NCBI RefSeq assembly: GCF_009834125.1 | Contig: NZ_CP047146.1 | Location: forward strand, 2,349,501 to 2,413,500 | Direction of reading: 5' to 3' | Length of the DNA: 64,000 nucleotides | Origin: Streptomyces sp. GS7 | GTDB taxonomy: Bacteria > Actinomycetota > Actinomycetes > Streptomycetales > Streptomycetaceae | In this document: piece by piece, positions 45,082 through 55,088 of the stretch | Numbering within the stretch: the first letter of the stretch is position 1 | How the letters are laid out: every line of letters starts with the position of its first letter | Program-made: the position numbers and the translations under genes | Notes under the pieces: generated by a model | The model's input: the letters and a program-made list of their open reading frames with translations, nothing else | Databases searched by the model: none | What the model was told of the DNA's origin: nothing

Positions 45082-45495
45082 ATGAGCCAGCCCCCCGCCC
45101 GCCGAACCGTACTGCGCGGGGCCGCGCTCGCCGGTGCCGCCGGCTTCGGGCTGGCGGCCTGCTCGTCGGGGGGCTCGGGCGCGGACGCGTCGGCGGTGCC
45201 CACCAAGCCGGTCGATCTGGGGGCCGCCGCCGATGTCCCGGTCGGCGGCGCCAAGCTCTACCGCGAGGACCGGCTGGTCGTTTCGCAGCCCGCCAAGGGC
45301 GAGTTCAAGTGCTTCAGCGCCAAGTGCACCCACGCCGGCTGCATCCTGTCCGAGGTCCAGAAGAAGGAGGGCAGCTGCCCCTGCCACGGCAGCCGCTTCG
45401 ACGTGACCACCGGCCAGGTCATCCAGGGCCCGGCGGCCGAGCCGCTGCCGGAGGTGCCGGTCAAGGCCCAGGGCGGCAAGCTGATCGCCGGCTGA
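45082..45495 (+). CDS. Rieske 2Fe-2S lipoprotein (Tat-exported)
   Basis: 137 aa. The N-terminus A-R-R-T-V-L-R-G-A-A-L-A-G is a twin-arginine signal, ending at a lipobox G-L-A-A-C, so it is an exported lipoprotein. The Rieske cluster ligands are C-T-H-A-G-C near residue 84 and C-P-C-H-G-S near 107 (Cys-His pairs). It transfers electrons; small stand-alone Rieske lipoproteins are common in Streptomyces and their partners are unknown. Start ATG 45082 follows TGGAG. Single gene, convergent with the HTH regulator. Confidence 0.92.
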   Translation: MSQPPARRTVLRGAALAGAAGFGLAACSSGGSGADASAVPTKPVDLGAAADVPVGGAKLYREDRLVVSQPAKGEFKCFSAKCTHAGCILSEVQKKEGSCPCHGSRFDVTTGQVIQGPAAEPLPEVPVKAQGGKLIAG

Positions 45496-45522
45496 GCGGC
45501 CGTACGGGGCGCGCCGCCCGGC

Positions 45523-46503
45523 TCACCTCCAGTCCCAGGCGATCCCCACGATTCCGGGCCGCACGCCCTGCTCCACCACGTGGACGGCGTGGTGCCGCCC
45601 GCTGAGCGTCAGCTCCTGCCGGCCGCCGCGCGGGGCGCCGGCCGACGCCTGGGTGAAGCGGTGGCAGCGCACCGGCAGCGCCGCCTCGTCGAAGCGCACC
45701 TGGAGGACGTACTGGCCGCCGGCAAAGCTGAAACCGCGCACGTACTCGGCGCTCGGGCCGCCGCTGCCGTCCTCGAAGGCGTAGCCGAAGACATGGGTGT
45801 CCCCGGCGCGCAGCCGGGTGTCGAAGAGCAGCTCGGCGACCACCACCCCGGTCTCCGCGTCGCCGCGCACCCGCCCCAGCCGGCAGTTGTCCGCGGCCCG
45901 CACCCGCACCCGGGCCGGATCGCAGCCCGCGTCGCCGCGGTGGATGGCGATGTAGCGGTCGACACCGTCCCGGTGGGCGCGCACCACCTGGAGCGACTCC
46001 CGTTCGCTCAGCTCGCGGTGTGCCCCGATCCGTACCCGCTCGTGGTGCCCCACGGTGTGCAGTCCGCCGTCCGCCGGGGTCCCCAGCTCGGCGAACAGCT
46101 GCTGGAGGGAGCCGGCCGGCGCCACCAGCGAGCGGTAGGTGCGGGCGGCCGGCCGCCCGGCCTCCGGGTGGGTGCCGTCCTCGGGCACCAGGAGGCGGTG
46201 CAGCGACCGTGCGGGCAGCCCGAGGACCTCCTCCAGGGCGCGCACCGCCCGCAGTGACTCGGGGCGCTGCGGCCGGCGTGCGCCCTGCTGCCAGTAACTG
46301 AGGCTGGTCACTCCGATGTTGATCCCGCGCTGGGCGAGCTTGTGCTGGACGCGGGTGAGCGCGAGACCGCGTGCGGTGAGCGCGCTGCGCAGGGCCAGAT
46401 GGAACGGACCGGTACGCAGCAGTTGTGCCAGTTCGGCCGATTCGGGGGTGTTGTGTGCGATATCGGGAGTGTTCTGTGCGATGTCGGGAGTGTTTTGTGC
46501 CAT
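45523..46503 (-). CDS. XRE-like helix-turn-helix regulator with N-terminal repeat
   Basis: 326 aa. Residues 2-22 are three copies of a heptapeptide A-Q-N-T-P-D-I (21-bp DNA repeats). An HTH follows (about 38-85: L-T-R-V-Q-H-K-L-A-Q-R-G-I-N-I-G-V-T-S-L-S-Y-W as helices, R-P-Q-R-P-E-S-L-R-A-V-R-A-L-E), resembling XRE family DNA-binding domains. The remaining 240 residues are a beta-rich domain without recognised family. ATG 46503 is first in frame; the repeats leave several weak alternatives. It diverges from the secreted protease pair and may control it through GTTCAC repeats. Confidence 0.7.
   Translation of the reverse strand: MAQNTPDIAQNTPDIAHNTPESAELAQLLRTGPFHLALRSALTARGLALTRVQHKLAQRGINIGVTSLSYWQQGARRPQRPESLRAVRALEEVLGLPARSLHRLLVPEDGTHPEAGRPAARTYRSLVAPAGSLQQLFAELGTPADGGLHTVGHHERVRIGAHRELSERESLQVVRAHRDGVDRYIAIHRGDAGCDPARVRVRAADNCRLGRVRGDAETGVVVAELLFDTRLRAGDTHVFGYAFEDGSGGPSAEYVRGFSFAGGQYVLQVRFDEAALPVRCHRFTQASAGAPRGGRQELTLSGRHHAVHVVEQGVRPGIVGIAWDWR
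46438..46500. repeat. 21-bp tandem repeat, three copies
   Basis: Three near-identical 21-bp units, each coding A-(Q/H)-N-T-P-(D/E)-x, at the extreme N-terminus of the HTH gene. In-frame, so copy-number change would vary length only. Confidence 0.85.
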
Positions 46504-46526
46504 TGCCTCGATCCTCCGGCGCGCGG

Positions 46527-46605
46527 GTGAACGTTCACAACCGGTTCACACGGCGCGCGCTCTCCCTACCGTTTCACTGCAGTACGCCGGGCACCGGCCG
46601 TTCAC
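46527..46605. promoter_or_regulatory. GTGAAC/GTTCAC operator array and protease promoter
   Basis: Palindrome GTGAACGTTCAC (46527-46538), then GTTCAC at 46544-46549 and again at 46600-46605. A likely -10 TACCGT (46567-46572) lies 17 bp after the third half-site, so the repeats overlap the -35 of the protease operon and the start region of the divergent HTH gene. Confidence 0.6.
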
Positions 46606-46741
46606 ACCCAGGCCCGTTCGTCCACACCCCCATGTCACCTCGCATTGAAGCGTGTTGACCTGCCTGCGACAACACCCGATGCTCCTCAGCAGCATCCGGA
46701 TGCGCTCCTCTCCCCCTCACCCCACGTTCGGGAGGAACGCC

Positions 46742-47332
46742 ATGACCCGTGCACCCCTCGTCCGCCGTTCGCGCCGCAGATGGCTGTCGGCCGCGGCGCT
46801 CACCGCGGCGGCGCTGGCCGCGCTCCCCGGGACGGCGGCCGCCGCTCCGCAGGCCGCCAACCGCCTCGACATCAGCATGCAGGCCCAGCAGAAGACCAAC
46901 TGGTGCTGGGCCGGATCCGGCAACACCATCGCGTCCTGGTTCGGCCGGAACTACAGCCAGACCCAGTTCTGCAACGCCGCCTTCGACCGTCAGCAGGGCA
47001 CCGACTGCCCCAACAACCAGGCCACGCTCGGAAATGTGCAGACCGCATTCGACTGGATGGGCATCAATTCTGGCTCGTATGTGACCGGCTATCTCCGCTA
47101 CGGCACCGTGCAAAACGAGATCAACGCCAACCGCCCCATCGAGACCCGCATCCAGTGGTCCTCCGGCGGCGGCCACATGCACGTCCTCTACGGCTACGAC
47201 ACGTCGAGGAACTGGGTGTACTGGGGCGACCCATGGGCCTCCAACAACCGGTACAACTGGGGCGACTTCGACTACTACGTGAACGGCAGCTCCTTCTCCT
47301 GGACGCACTCCCTCTACCGGATAGGAGCCTGA
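46742..47332 (+). CDS. secreted papain-like cysteine protease (AvrRpt2/C39-like)
   Basis: 196 aa. Sec signal (R-R-S-R-R-R-W then A-A-A-L-T-A-A-A-L-A-A-L, cut after T-A-A-A-A). The mature protein begins with the papain-fold catalytic motif Q-Q-K-T-N-W-C-W-A-G-S-G-N; the His motif is G-G-G-H-M-H-V-L-Y-G-Y and the Asp/Asn region W-G-D-P-W. Extra Cys residues (F-C-N-A-A-F, D-C-P-N) suggest a disulfide. This type is found in AvrRpt2-like and other extracellular cysteine proteases. ATG 46742 follows GGGAGGAA. A membrane-anchored gene starts 4 bp after its stop. Confidence 0.85.
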   Translation: MTRAPLVRRSRRRWLSAAALTAAALAALPGTAAAAPQAANRLDISMQAQQKTNWCWAGSGNTIASWFGRNYSQTQFCNAAFDRQQGTDCPNNQATLGNVQTAFDWMGINSGSYVTGYLRYGTVQNEINANRPIETRIQWSSGGGHMHVLYGYDTSRNWVYWGDPWASNNRYNWGDFDYYVNGSSFSWTHSLYRIGA

Positions 47333-47336
47333 GGCC

Positions 47337-48218
47337 ATGACGAAGCGCATCGCCGTACGTGCCGCCGCCACGGGGACGCTCGCCGCCGCCCTCGTCGGCC
47401 TCGCCCCGTGCACCGCGCTGGCCGCCCAGGTGCCCGCCCCGCCGGTCCCGGTCCGCGCGAGCGTGGCCGCCGCCCACGATGTGGCCGCCGCCCCCGCGAC
47501 CGTGGCGGAGCTTACCCGCTTCTTCGCCGCCGACAAGGCCCGCGGCGGCTCTCGCGCCGCGGTGCCCGCGCGCACCGCCCCGCACATCGAGGGCGCCACC
47601 GTCCCGGTCTACGTCCTGTCGCCGGACTTCGTCCGCGGCAAGGCCGACGCCCCCGTCGCCCGCCTGGAGTTCCTCGCCAGCAAGGCGGTCGCCGGTGACG
47701 GCCGCACGGCGTCCGTGTGGACCGTGCAGCGGGGTACCGCGTGGACGGTCGTCAACATCGCCAGCGGCGACGACGAGACCCGCTACGCCGCGGCCGGGGC
47801 CGCCCGGGACGCCGCGGGAACGGTTTTCCACGAGCCGCAGATCGACGCCTGGTACGTCCAGCGCGGCGACCGCATCGAGCCCCTGGACGCGGCGGCCCGC
47901 AAGGCCGTGGGCGACCGCGGAACCACCGTCGCGGCCTACCGGAAGCGCGTCGAGAAGGCGTACGGCGACAAGCTCCCCGGCTCCGCGTACGACAAGCGGG
48001 GCGAGGCGGGCGGCTACGGCCCGAAGGCCGCGCAGGGCCCCGCAGCGGATGCCGCCGCCCGGGCCGCGGGCAGCCCCGGCGCGCCCGTCGAGGCCGACAC
48101 CGTGGCCGGCGACAGCATCCCGGTCGCCGCCGCCTCCACTGTGGCGGGCGTCGCGGCCCTGCTCGCCCTGGGCCTGTCGGGCGCTGCGGCCCTGCGGCGG
48201 CGCAGGGAGGAGCGCTGA
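47337..48218 (+). CDS. secreted membrane-anchored protein of the protease operon
   Basis: 293 aa, no known family. A signal peptide (M-T-K-R-I-A-V-R, A-A-L-V-G-L-A-P-C-T-A-L-A-A) precedes an exported domain of about 190 residues. The C-terminus has a hydrophobic segment (A-A-S-T-V-A-G-V-A-A-L-L-A-L-G-L-S-G-A-A-A-L) followed by R-R-R-R-E-E-R, so it is anchored in the membrane with its body outside. The ATG is 4 bp after the protease stop, so the two are translated together. It could be a substrate, inhibitor or anchor of the protease. Confidence 0.72.
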   Translation: MTKRIAVRAAATGTLAAALVGLAPCTALAAQVPAPPVPVRASVAAAHDVAAAPATVAELTRFFAADKARGGSRAAVPARTAPHIEGATVPVYVLSPDFVRGKADAPVARLEFLASKAVAGDGRTASVWTVQRGTAWTVVNIASGDDETRYAAAGAARDAAGTVFHEPQIDAWYVQRGDRIEPLDAAARKAVGDRGTTVAAYRKRVEKAYGDKLPGSAYDKRGEAGGYGPKAAQGPAADAAARAAGSPGAPVEADTVAGDSIPVAAASTVAGVAALLALGLSGAAALRRRREER

Positions 48219-48508
48219 GGGGGGTCGGAGAAGCGCTGAGGCGCTGCTGAGGCGCCGTTGAAGGGGGGCGGCGGGGGCGGGAGGCCGGCCGCTCGGCCAC
48301 CGGCCGGATTCTTCCCCCGCCCCCTCCCCCTCCTCCCCCTTCGGGGGGAGGGGGCGGGGGGTGGGTTCGGGGGTGGGGGGACCCGAGCCCGCCCCGAACC
48401 CACCACCCGCCCCACCACAATCCCCACCCCACCCCGCCCCCGAACCCCCTCCTCCTCCCCCTCCGCCCCTCCCCATCCCACCCCCACCCCCGCCGACTGG
48501 CGCCGTGA
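48219..48508. other. protease operon / uvrC intergenic region
   Basis: 290 bp of extreme C/G asymmetry (long C runs 48420-48495) with the terminator above and no gene. The uvrC promoter follows directly. Confidence 0.55.
48314..48360. terminator. G/C-run terminator hairpin
   Basis: 16-bp perfect stem of C/G runs (48314-48329, 48345-48360) with a 15-nt loop, behind the protease operon. The runs could also form G-quadruplexes; further C-rich DNA continues to about 48490. Confidence 0.65.
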
Positions 48509-48531
48509 TTGTCAGTGGCGGTCAGTAGGGT
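48509..48531 (+). promoter_or_regulatory. RecA-NDp (PafBC-type) promoter of uvrC
   Basis: TTGTCAGTG, 8 bp, TAGGGT: an exact match; 7 nt to the uvrC ATG, the same geometry as uvrB. Confidence 0.9.
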
Positions 48532-48538
48532 GGTGGGC

Positions 48539-50683
48539 ATGGCAGACCCCAGCAGCTACCGACCCAAGCCGGGACAGATCCCCGACTCGCCGGGGGTCTA
48601 TAAATTCCGCGACGAGCACGGCCGGGTCATCTACGTCGGCAAGGCCAAGAGCCTGCGCCAGCGCCTGGCCAACTACTTCCAGGACCTGGCCGGCCTCCAT
48701 CCGCGTACGCGCACGATGGTCACCACCGCCGCGTCCGTCGAGTGGACCGTGGTCTCCACCGAGGTCGAGGCGCTCCAGCTCGAATACACCTGGATCAAGG
48801 AGTTCGACCCCCGGTTCAACGTCAAGTACCGCGATGACAAGAGCTATCCGTATCTCGCGGTGACGCTCAACGAAGAGTTCCCCCGCGTCCAGGTGATGCG
48901 CGGCGCCAAGAAGAAGGGCGTGCGCTATTTCGGCCCGTACGGGCACGCCTGGGCCATCCGCGAGACCGTCGACCTGATGCTGCGCGTCTTCCCCGTAAGG
49001 ACGTGCTCCGCGGGCGTCTTCAAGCGCTCCGCCCAGATCGGCCGCCCCTGCCTGCTCGGCTACATCGGCAAGTGCTCGGCCCCCTGCGTCGGCCGGATCT
49101 CTCCTGAGGAGCACCGCGAACTCGCCGAGGAGTTCTGCGACTTCATGGCCGGCCGCACCGGCGCGTACCTCCGTCGCCTGGAGCGCCGGATGCAGGAGGC
49201 GGCCGAGGAGATGGAGTACGAGCGCGCCGCCCGGCTGCGGGACGACATAGGCGCGCTCCGGCGGGCGATGGAGAAGAGCGCCGTGGTGCTCGCCGACGCC
49301 ACCGACGCCGACCTGATCGCCGTCGCCGAGGACGAACTCGAAGCCGCCGTCCAGATCTTCCACGTCCGCGGCGGCCGGGTGCGCGGCCAGCGCGGCTGGG
49401 TCACCGACAAGGTCGAGGCCGTCACCACCGCCGGCCTCGTGGAGCACGCCCTCCAGCAGCTGTACGGGGAGGAGCAGGGCGACGCGGTTCCGAAGGAGGT
49501 GCTGGTCCCGGCGCTGCCCGAGCCGGTCGAGCCGATCGCCCAGTGGCTCTCCCAGCGCCGCGGCTCCCTGGTCTCGCTGCGCATCCCGCAGCGCGGTGAC
49601 AAGAAGGACCTGATGGCCACGGTCGGGCGCAACGCCGAGCAGGCGCTCGCCCTGCACAAGACCAAGCGCGCCTCCGACCTGACCACCCGCTCCCGCGCCC
49701 TGGAGGAGATCGCCCAGGCCCTCGGCCTGGACACGGTCCCGCTGCGTATCGAGTGCTTCGACATCTCGCACCTCCAGGGCGATGACGTCGTCGCCTCGAT
49801 GGTGGTGTTCGAGGACGGTCTCGCCCGGAAGAGCGAATACCGCCGCTTCCAGATCAAGGGCTTCGCGGGTCAGGACGATGTGCGCTCCATGCACGAGGTC
49901 ATCGGCCGCCGCTTCAGGCGCTACCTCCAGGAGAAGCAGAAGTCGGGGGAGTGGACGCAGGAGCCGTCCGACGGCGCCCCCACGGAGGCCGACGGCGTCC
50001 CCACGGAAGCCGGCGCCCCCGCCGAGACCGGCGCCCCCGCCGAGACCGGCGCCCCCGCCGAGACCGGCCTCCCCACGGAGGTCGATGGCGCCCCGGACGC
50101 CGTGGACGGCCGCCTCACCGACGACGACGGCCGCCCCAAGCGGTTCGCCTATCCGCCCCAGCTCGTGGTCGTCGACGGCGGCGCCCCCCAGGTGGCGGCG
50201 GCCCGCCGCGCCATGGACGAGCTCGGGATCGACGATGTCGCGGTCTGCGGCCTGGCCAAGCGCCTCGAAGAGGTCTGGCTGCCCGATGAGGACGACCCGG
50301 TCGTGCTGCCGCGCAGCAGCGAGGGGCTCTATCTGCTCCAGCGGGTCCGCGACGAGGCGCACCGCTTCGCGATCACGTACCAGCGCAGCAAGCGCACCAA
50401 GCGGCTGAAGGCGTCCCCGCTCGACGCCGTCGCGGGGCTGGGCGAGACCCGCCGCCAGGCACTCCTGAAGCATTTCGGTTCGTTGAAGAAGCTGCGGGCC
50501 GCGACGGTCGACGAGATCTGCGAGGTGCCGGGGGTCGGCCGCAAGACCGCCGAGACGGTCGCCGCGGCGCTGGCCGCGGCGGCGCCGTCCGCCCCGGCGG
50601 TGAACACCGCCACAGGAGAGATCATTGAAGATGACGAGGCCCCGCCGGCCGCGTTGTCAGCAGAACGGGGGCAGGACCGATGA
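48539..50683 (+). CDS. uvrC: excinuclease ABC subunit C
   Basis: 714 aa. Dual-incision nuclease of nucleotide excision repair. N-terminal GIY-YIG domain ([16 protein letters not shown]), UVR coiled coil ([12 protein letters not shown] near residue 225), RNase H-like domain ([10 protein letters not shown] near 400, catalytic Asp) and two C-terminal helix-hairpin-helix motifs. An acidic Pro/Glu/Thr-rich insert of about 50 residues (near 475-525, containing three 18-bp repeats at 50012) interrupts the RNase H-like domain. ATG 48539 is leaderless behind the damage-type promoter. The stop overlaps rapZ (ATGA). Confidence 0.97.
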   Translation: MADPSSYRPKPGQIPDSPGVYKFRDEHGRVIYVGKAKSLRQRLANYFQDLAGLHPRTRTMVTTAASVEWTVVSTEVEALQLEYTWIKEFDPRFNVKYRDDKSYPYLAVTLNEEFPRVQVMRGAKKKGVRYFGPYGHAWAIRETVDLMLRVFPVRTCSAGVFKRSAQIGRPCLLGYIGKCSAPCVGRISPEEHRELAEEFCDFMAGRTGAYLRRLERRMQEAAEEMEYERAARLRDDIGALRRAMEKSAVVLADATDADLIAVAEDELEAAVQIFHVRGGRVRGQRGWVTDKVEAVTTAGLVEHALQQLYGEEQGDAVPKEVLVPALPEPVEPIAQWLSQRRGSLVSLRIPQRGDKKDLMATVGRNAEQALALHKTKRASDLTTRSRALEEIAQALGLDTVPLRIECFDISHLQGDDVVASMVVFEDGLARKSEYRRFQIKGFAGQDDVRSMHEVIGRRFRRYLQEKQKSGEWTQEPSDGAPTEADGVPTEAGAPAETGAPAETGAPAETGLPTEVDGAPDAVDGRLTDDDGRPKRFAYPPQLVVVDGGAPQVAAARRAMDELGIDDVAVCGLAKRLEEVWLPDEDDPVVLPRSSEGLYLLQRVRDEAHRFAITYQRSKRTKRLKASPLDAVAGLGETRRQALLKHFGSLKKLRAATVDEICEVPGVGRKTAETVAAALAAAAPSAPAVNTATGEIIEDDEAPPAALSAERGQDR
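50012..50065. repeat. 18-bp tandem repeat in uvrC, three copies
   Basis: GGCGCCCCCGCCGAGACC three times, coding G-A-P-A-E-T, inside the uvrC insert. In frame; a site of likely length variation. Confidence 0.9.
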
Positions 50684-51666
50684 GCAGCACACCGCACGAC
50701 ATGCAAGAACCCGAGCGATCCGAGAGATCCGAGAGAGATTCCGAGAGAGATGGTGCACAGGTGAGTACGGGCACGATGCGCGAAGCCGACCAGGGCGAGA
50801 GCGCCGCGATCCCCGAGCTGGTGATCATCTCCGGCATGTCCGGCGCCGGCCGCAGCACGGCCGCGAAGTGCCTGGAGGACCTCGGCTGGTTCGTCGTCGA
50901 CAACATCCCGCCCGAGCTGATCCCGCCGATGGTAGAGCTGGGCGCCCGCTCGCAGGGCAACGTCGCCAAGATCGCCGTCGTCGTCGACGTCCGCGGCCGT
51001 CGCTTCTTCGCCAACCTCAAGGCATCCCTGGCCACCCTCGACGCGCAGAACGTCAAGCGCCGCATCGTCTTCCTGGAGTCCTCCGACGAGGCCCTGGTGC
51101 GCCGCTTCGAGTCGGTCCGCCGCCCGCACCCCCTCCAGGGCGACGGCCGGATCGTCGACGGCATCGCCGCCGAGCGCGATCTGCTGCGCGAACTGCGCGG
51201 TGACGCCGACCTGGTCATCGACACCTCCAGCCTGAACGTCCACGAGCTCCGCGCCAAGCTGGACGCCCAGTTCGCCGGCGAGGAGGTCCCCGAACTCCGC
51301 GCCACGGTCATGTCGTTCGGCTTCAAGTACGGCCTCCCGGTCGACGCCGACATGGTCGTCGACTGCCGCTTCATCCCCAACCCGCACTGGGTCCCCGAGC
51401 TGCGCCCCTTCACGGGCCTGAACGAGGAGGTCTCGAACTACGTCTTCAACCAGCCGGGTTCCAAGGAGTTCCTGGACGGGTACGCCGAACTGCTGCGGCT
51501 GGTCGCCGAGGGCTACCGCCGCGAGGGCAAGCGCTATGTGACCATCGCCGTGGGCTGCACCGGCGGCAAGCACCGCAGCGTCGCGATGTCCGAGAAGCTG
51601 GCCCGCCGGCTGGTGTCCGAAGGCGTCGAAACGGTCGTCGTCCACCGGGACATGGGGCGCGAGTGA
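50680..51666 (+). CDS. rapZ: RNase adapter protein RapZ
   Basis: 328 aa. P-loop protein; Walker A is G-M-S-G-A-G-R-S-T at residues 52-60, with Arg where most RapZ have Lys, as seems usual in Streptomyces. Other motifs are D-N-I-P-P-E-L, F-L-E-S-S-D-E and the C-terminal [10 protein letters not shown] that binds the RNA or sugar phosphate in Gram-negative RapZ. Its target in actinobacteria is not established. An acidic/Arg repeat ([11 protein letters not shown]) extends the N-terminus. ATGA overlap with uvrC and GTGA overlap with yvcK give a tightly coupled operon. Confidence 0.93.
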   Translation: MSSTPHDMQEPERSERSERDSERDGAQVSTGTMREADQGESAAIPELVIISGMSGAGRSTAAKCLEDLGWFVVDNIPPELIPPMVELGARSQGNVAKIAVVVDVRGRRFFANLKASLATLDAQNVKRRIVFLESSDEALVRRFESVRRPHPLQGDGRIVDGIAAERDLLRELRGDADLVIDTSSLNVHELRAKLDAQFAGEEVPELRATVMSFGFKYGLPVDADMVVDCRFIPNPHWVPELRPFTGLNEEVSNYVFNQPGSKEFLDGYAELLRLVAEGYRREGKRYVTIAVGCTGGKHRSVAMSEKLARRLVSEGVETVVVHRDMGRE

Positions 51667-52724
51667 CCGCCCGTACGCCGCGGCTGCGCAGGGTCCGCCG
51701 CTTCGTCCCCAGCGGCCGTACGTCGAAGGGAGCCACCCCGAAGGTGGTGGCGCTCGGCGGCGGTATGGGCCTGTCCGCCTCGCTGGCCGCCCTGCGCCGC
51801 ATCACCGGGGACCTGACCGCCGTGGTCACCGTCGCCGACGACGGTGGCTCCAGCGGCCGGCTCCGCGACGAGCTGGGGGTGCTGCCGCCCGGCGATCTGC
51901 GCAAGGCGCTGGCCGCGCTGTGCGGTGACGACGACTGGGGCCAGACCTGGGCCCGGGTGATCCAGCACCGCTTCACGAGCGAGGGCGAACTCCACGACCA
52001 CGCGGTCGGCAATCTGCTGATCGTCGCCCTGTGGGAGCAGCTCGGCGACCACGTCCAGGCGCTGGACCTGGTCGGCAAGCTGCTGGGCGCGCACGGCCGG
52101 GTCCTGCCGATGTCGGCGGTGCCGCTGGAGCTCCAGGCCCAGGTCAAGGGCCTGGAGCCGGAGCACCCGGATGCGATCTCCACGGTCCGCGGCCAGGCCA
52201 CCGTCGCGCTCACCCGCGGCGAGGTGCAGTCCGTCCACGTCGTCCCCGAGGATCCGCCGGCCGTCCCCGAGGCGGTCGCCGCGGTGCGCGACGCCGACTG
52301 GGTGGTGCTGGGCCCCGGTTCGTGGTTCTCCTCGGTCATCCCGCATCTGCTGGTGCCCGAACTGCGCGAGGCCCTGGAGGAGACCAAGGCCCGGAAGGTG
52401 CTCTCGCTCAACCTCGCGCCGCAGCCCGGCGAAACCGATGGCTTCTCCCCGCAGCGTCATTTGGAGGTTTTGGCCCGACACGCCCCTAAACTCGCCTTCG
52501 ACGTGGTGTTGGCCGACAAGGCCGCGGTGCCCGACATCGACGGTCTGACGGTTGCCGCCAAGCAGCTGGTGGGCAGCGAGGTCGAGCTGGCCGTGGTCGC
52601 CGCGCAAGGAGACGACGCCCGGCCCGGTGCCGGCGGAGCTCCCGACCGGCACGACCCGGAACTGCTGGCAGCCGCGTACGACCGTATTTTTCGGATGCAT
52701 GGAAGGATCGGCCCATGGCGATGA
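51663..52724 (+). CDS. yvcK: gluconeogenesis factor YvcK/CofD-like
   Basis: 353 aa. CofD/YvcK fold binding UDP-sugars: [11 protein letters not shown] near residue 30, [12 protein letters not shown] near 60, P-P-G-D-L-R-K-A-L near 80 and H-A-V-G-N-L-L near 120. YvcK supports growth on gluconeogenic carbon and shape in Bacillus and Mycobacterium. Start GTG 51663 overlaps the rapZ stop. Its end overlaps whiA by 10 bp, the conserved rapZ-yvcK-whiA trio of Gram-positives. Confidence 0.93.
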   Translation: MTARTPRLRRVRRFVPSGRTSKGATPKVVALGGGMGLSASLAALRRITGDLTAVVTVADDGGSSGRLRDELGVLPPGDLRKALAALCGDDDWGQTWARVIQHRFTSEGELHDHAVGNLLIVALWEQLGDHVQALDLVGKLLGAHGRVLPMSAVPLELQAQVKGLEPEHPDAISTVRGQATVALTRGEVQSVHVVPEDPPAVPEAVAAVRDADWVVLGPGSWFSSVIPHLLVPELREALEETKARKVLSLNLAPQPGETDGFSPQRHLEVLARHAPKLAFDVVLADKAAVPDIDGLTVAAKQLVGSEVELAVVAAQGDDARPGAGGAPDRHDPELLAAAYDRIFRMHGRIGPWR

Positions 52725-53704
52725 CGGCTGCGGTGAAGGACGAAATCTCCCGGCTTCCCGTCACCCGGACCTGCTGCCGGAAGTCGGAGGTCTCGTCGAT
52801 CCTGCGGTTCGCGGGTGGTCTGCACCTGGTCAGTGGCCGCATTGTGATCGAGGCGGAGCTGGACACGGGCATCGCCGCCCGGCGGCTGCGCAAGGACATC
52901 CTGGAGATCTTCGGGCACTCCTCCGACCTGGTGGTGATGGCCCCCGGCGGGCTGCGGCGCGGCAGCCGCTATGTCGTCCGCGTGGTGGCCGGCGGCGACC
53001 AGCTGGCCCGGCAGACCGGCCTGGTCGACGGCCGCGGACGTCCCATCCGGGGCCTGCCCCCGCAGGTGGTCTCCGGCGCGACCTGCGACGCCGAGGCCGC
53101 GTGGCGCGGCGCCTTCCTGGCGCACGGTTCGCTGACCGAGCCGGGCCGCTCCTCCTCCCTGGAGGTCACCTGCCCCGGTCCCGAGGCCGCCCTCGCGCTG
53201 GTCGGCGCGGCCCGCCGGCTCGGCATCGGCGCCAAGGCCCGCGAGGTGCGTGGAGTGGACCGCGTCGTCGTCCGTGACGGTGATGCGATCGGCGCGCTGC
53301 TGACCCGGCTCGGCGCCCACGAGTCGGTGCTCGCCTGGGAGGAGCGGCGGATGCGCCGCGAGGTCCGGGCCACCGCCAACCGCCTCGCCAACTTCGACGA
53401 CGCCAACCTCCGCCGCTCCGCGCGCGCCGCGGTCGCCGCCGGCGCCCGGGTCCAGCGGGCCCTGGAGATCCTCGGCGAAGAGGTCCCCGAGCACCTCGCG
53501 GCGGCCGGCCGGCTGCGCATGGAGCACAAGCAGGCGTCGCTGGAGGAGCTGGGCGCCCTGGCCGATCCGCCGCTGACCAAGGACGCGGTCGCCGGGCGGA
53601 TCCGCAGGCTGCTGGCGATGGCCGACAAGCGCGCCCAGGACCTCGGTATCCCGGGCACCGAATCGAACCTCAGCGAGGAGCTCGCCGACGGGATGGTCGG
53701 CTGA
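52715..53704 (+). CDS. whiA: sporulation/cell division regulator WhiA
   Basis: 329 aa. A DOD homing-endonuclease-like N-terminal part ([22 protein letters not shown]) and a C-terminal HTH (residues about 255-320; [24 protein letters not shown]). In Streptomyces WhiA acts with WhiB to stop aerial growth and start sporulation septation. Catalytic LAGLIDADG acids are lost in this family. Start ATG 52715 lies inside the 3' end of yvcK. A 17-bp terminator follows. Confidence 0.95.
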   Translation: MAMTAAVKDEISRLPVTRTCCRKSEVSSILRFAGGLHLVSGRIVIEAELDTGIAARRLRKDILEIFGHSSDLVVMAPGGLRRGSRYVVRVVAGGDQLARQTGLVDGRGRPIRGLPPQVVSGATCDAEAAWRGAFLAHGSLTEPGRSSSLEVTCPGPEAALALVGAARRLGIGAKAREVRGVDRVVVRDGDAIGALLTRLGAHESVLAWEERRMRREVRATANRLANFDDANLRRSARAAVAAGARVQRALEILGEEVPEHLAAAGRLRMEHKQASLEELGALADPPLTKDAVAGRIRRLLAMADKRAQDLGIPGTESNLSEELADGMVG

Positions 53705-53725
53705 CCCGGAGCGCCCCTCGTCCCC

Positions 53726-53764
53726 ACGCGCCCCCGGCACCCGCATTGGGTGCCGGGGGCGCGT
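53726..53764 (+). terminator. whiA operon terminator
   Basis: 17-bp perfect stem (53726-53742, 53748-53764) with loop GCATT, 20 bp after the whiA stop. Confidence 0.9.
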
Positions 53765-53878
53765 GCGTGCGGACGCCCTGGGGCGGCGCGTGTGCGCGCA
53801 CGACAGAGGGGCTCGAAGCCGCTCACCTGAGCATCTTTGGGCGCCGATGTCAATGTCACGTACGTCTCTTCCAGGGGG

Positions 53879-53884
53879 TAGGGT
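53879..53884 (+). promoter_or_regulatory. possible gap promoter -10
   Basis: TAGGGT about 73 bp before the gap start, after a locally AT-richer stretch (53825-53870). The -35 is not clear. Confidence 0.4.
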
Positions 53885-53923
53885 CGTAGGCGGTCGGGGA
53901 CAGCCCATACAGCTCGCCGGTAA

Positions 53924-54961
<1,038 letters not shown>

Positions 54962-54997
54962 CCCTGCCCGACGGCGGGCACGGCACCGGAATGTGAG

Positions 54998-55041
54998 GAC
55001 GGGGTCCGTAGGGCGCGAGAACGCGTCGTACGGGCCCCGTC
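54998..55041 (+). terminator. hairpin between gap and pgk
   Basis: 13-bp stem with one G-T pair (54998-55010, 55029-55041). May attenuate or stabilise rather than end transcription, since pgk follows 48 bp later. Confidence 0.6.
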
Positions 55042-55088
55042 CCATGGCGGATAAAGTCCCTTGACGGACTACAACGGAGTCACTTCAC

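Noticed and set aside
48314..48495. CRISPR-like or satellite array in the C/G-run region before uvrC
   Set aside because: No regular repeat-spacer unit; simple C/G homopolymer-rich DNA with one hairpin.
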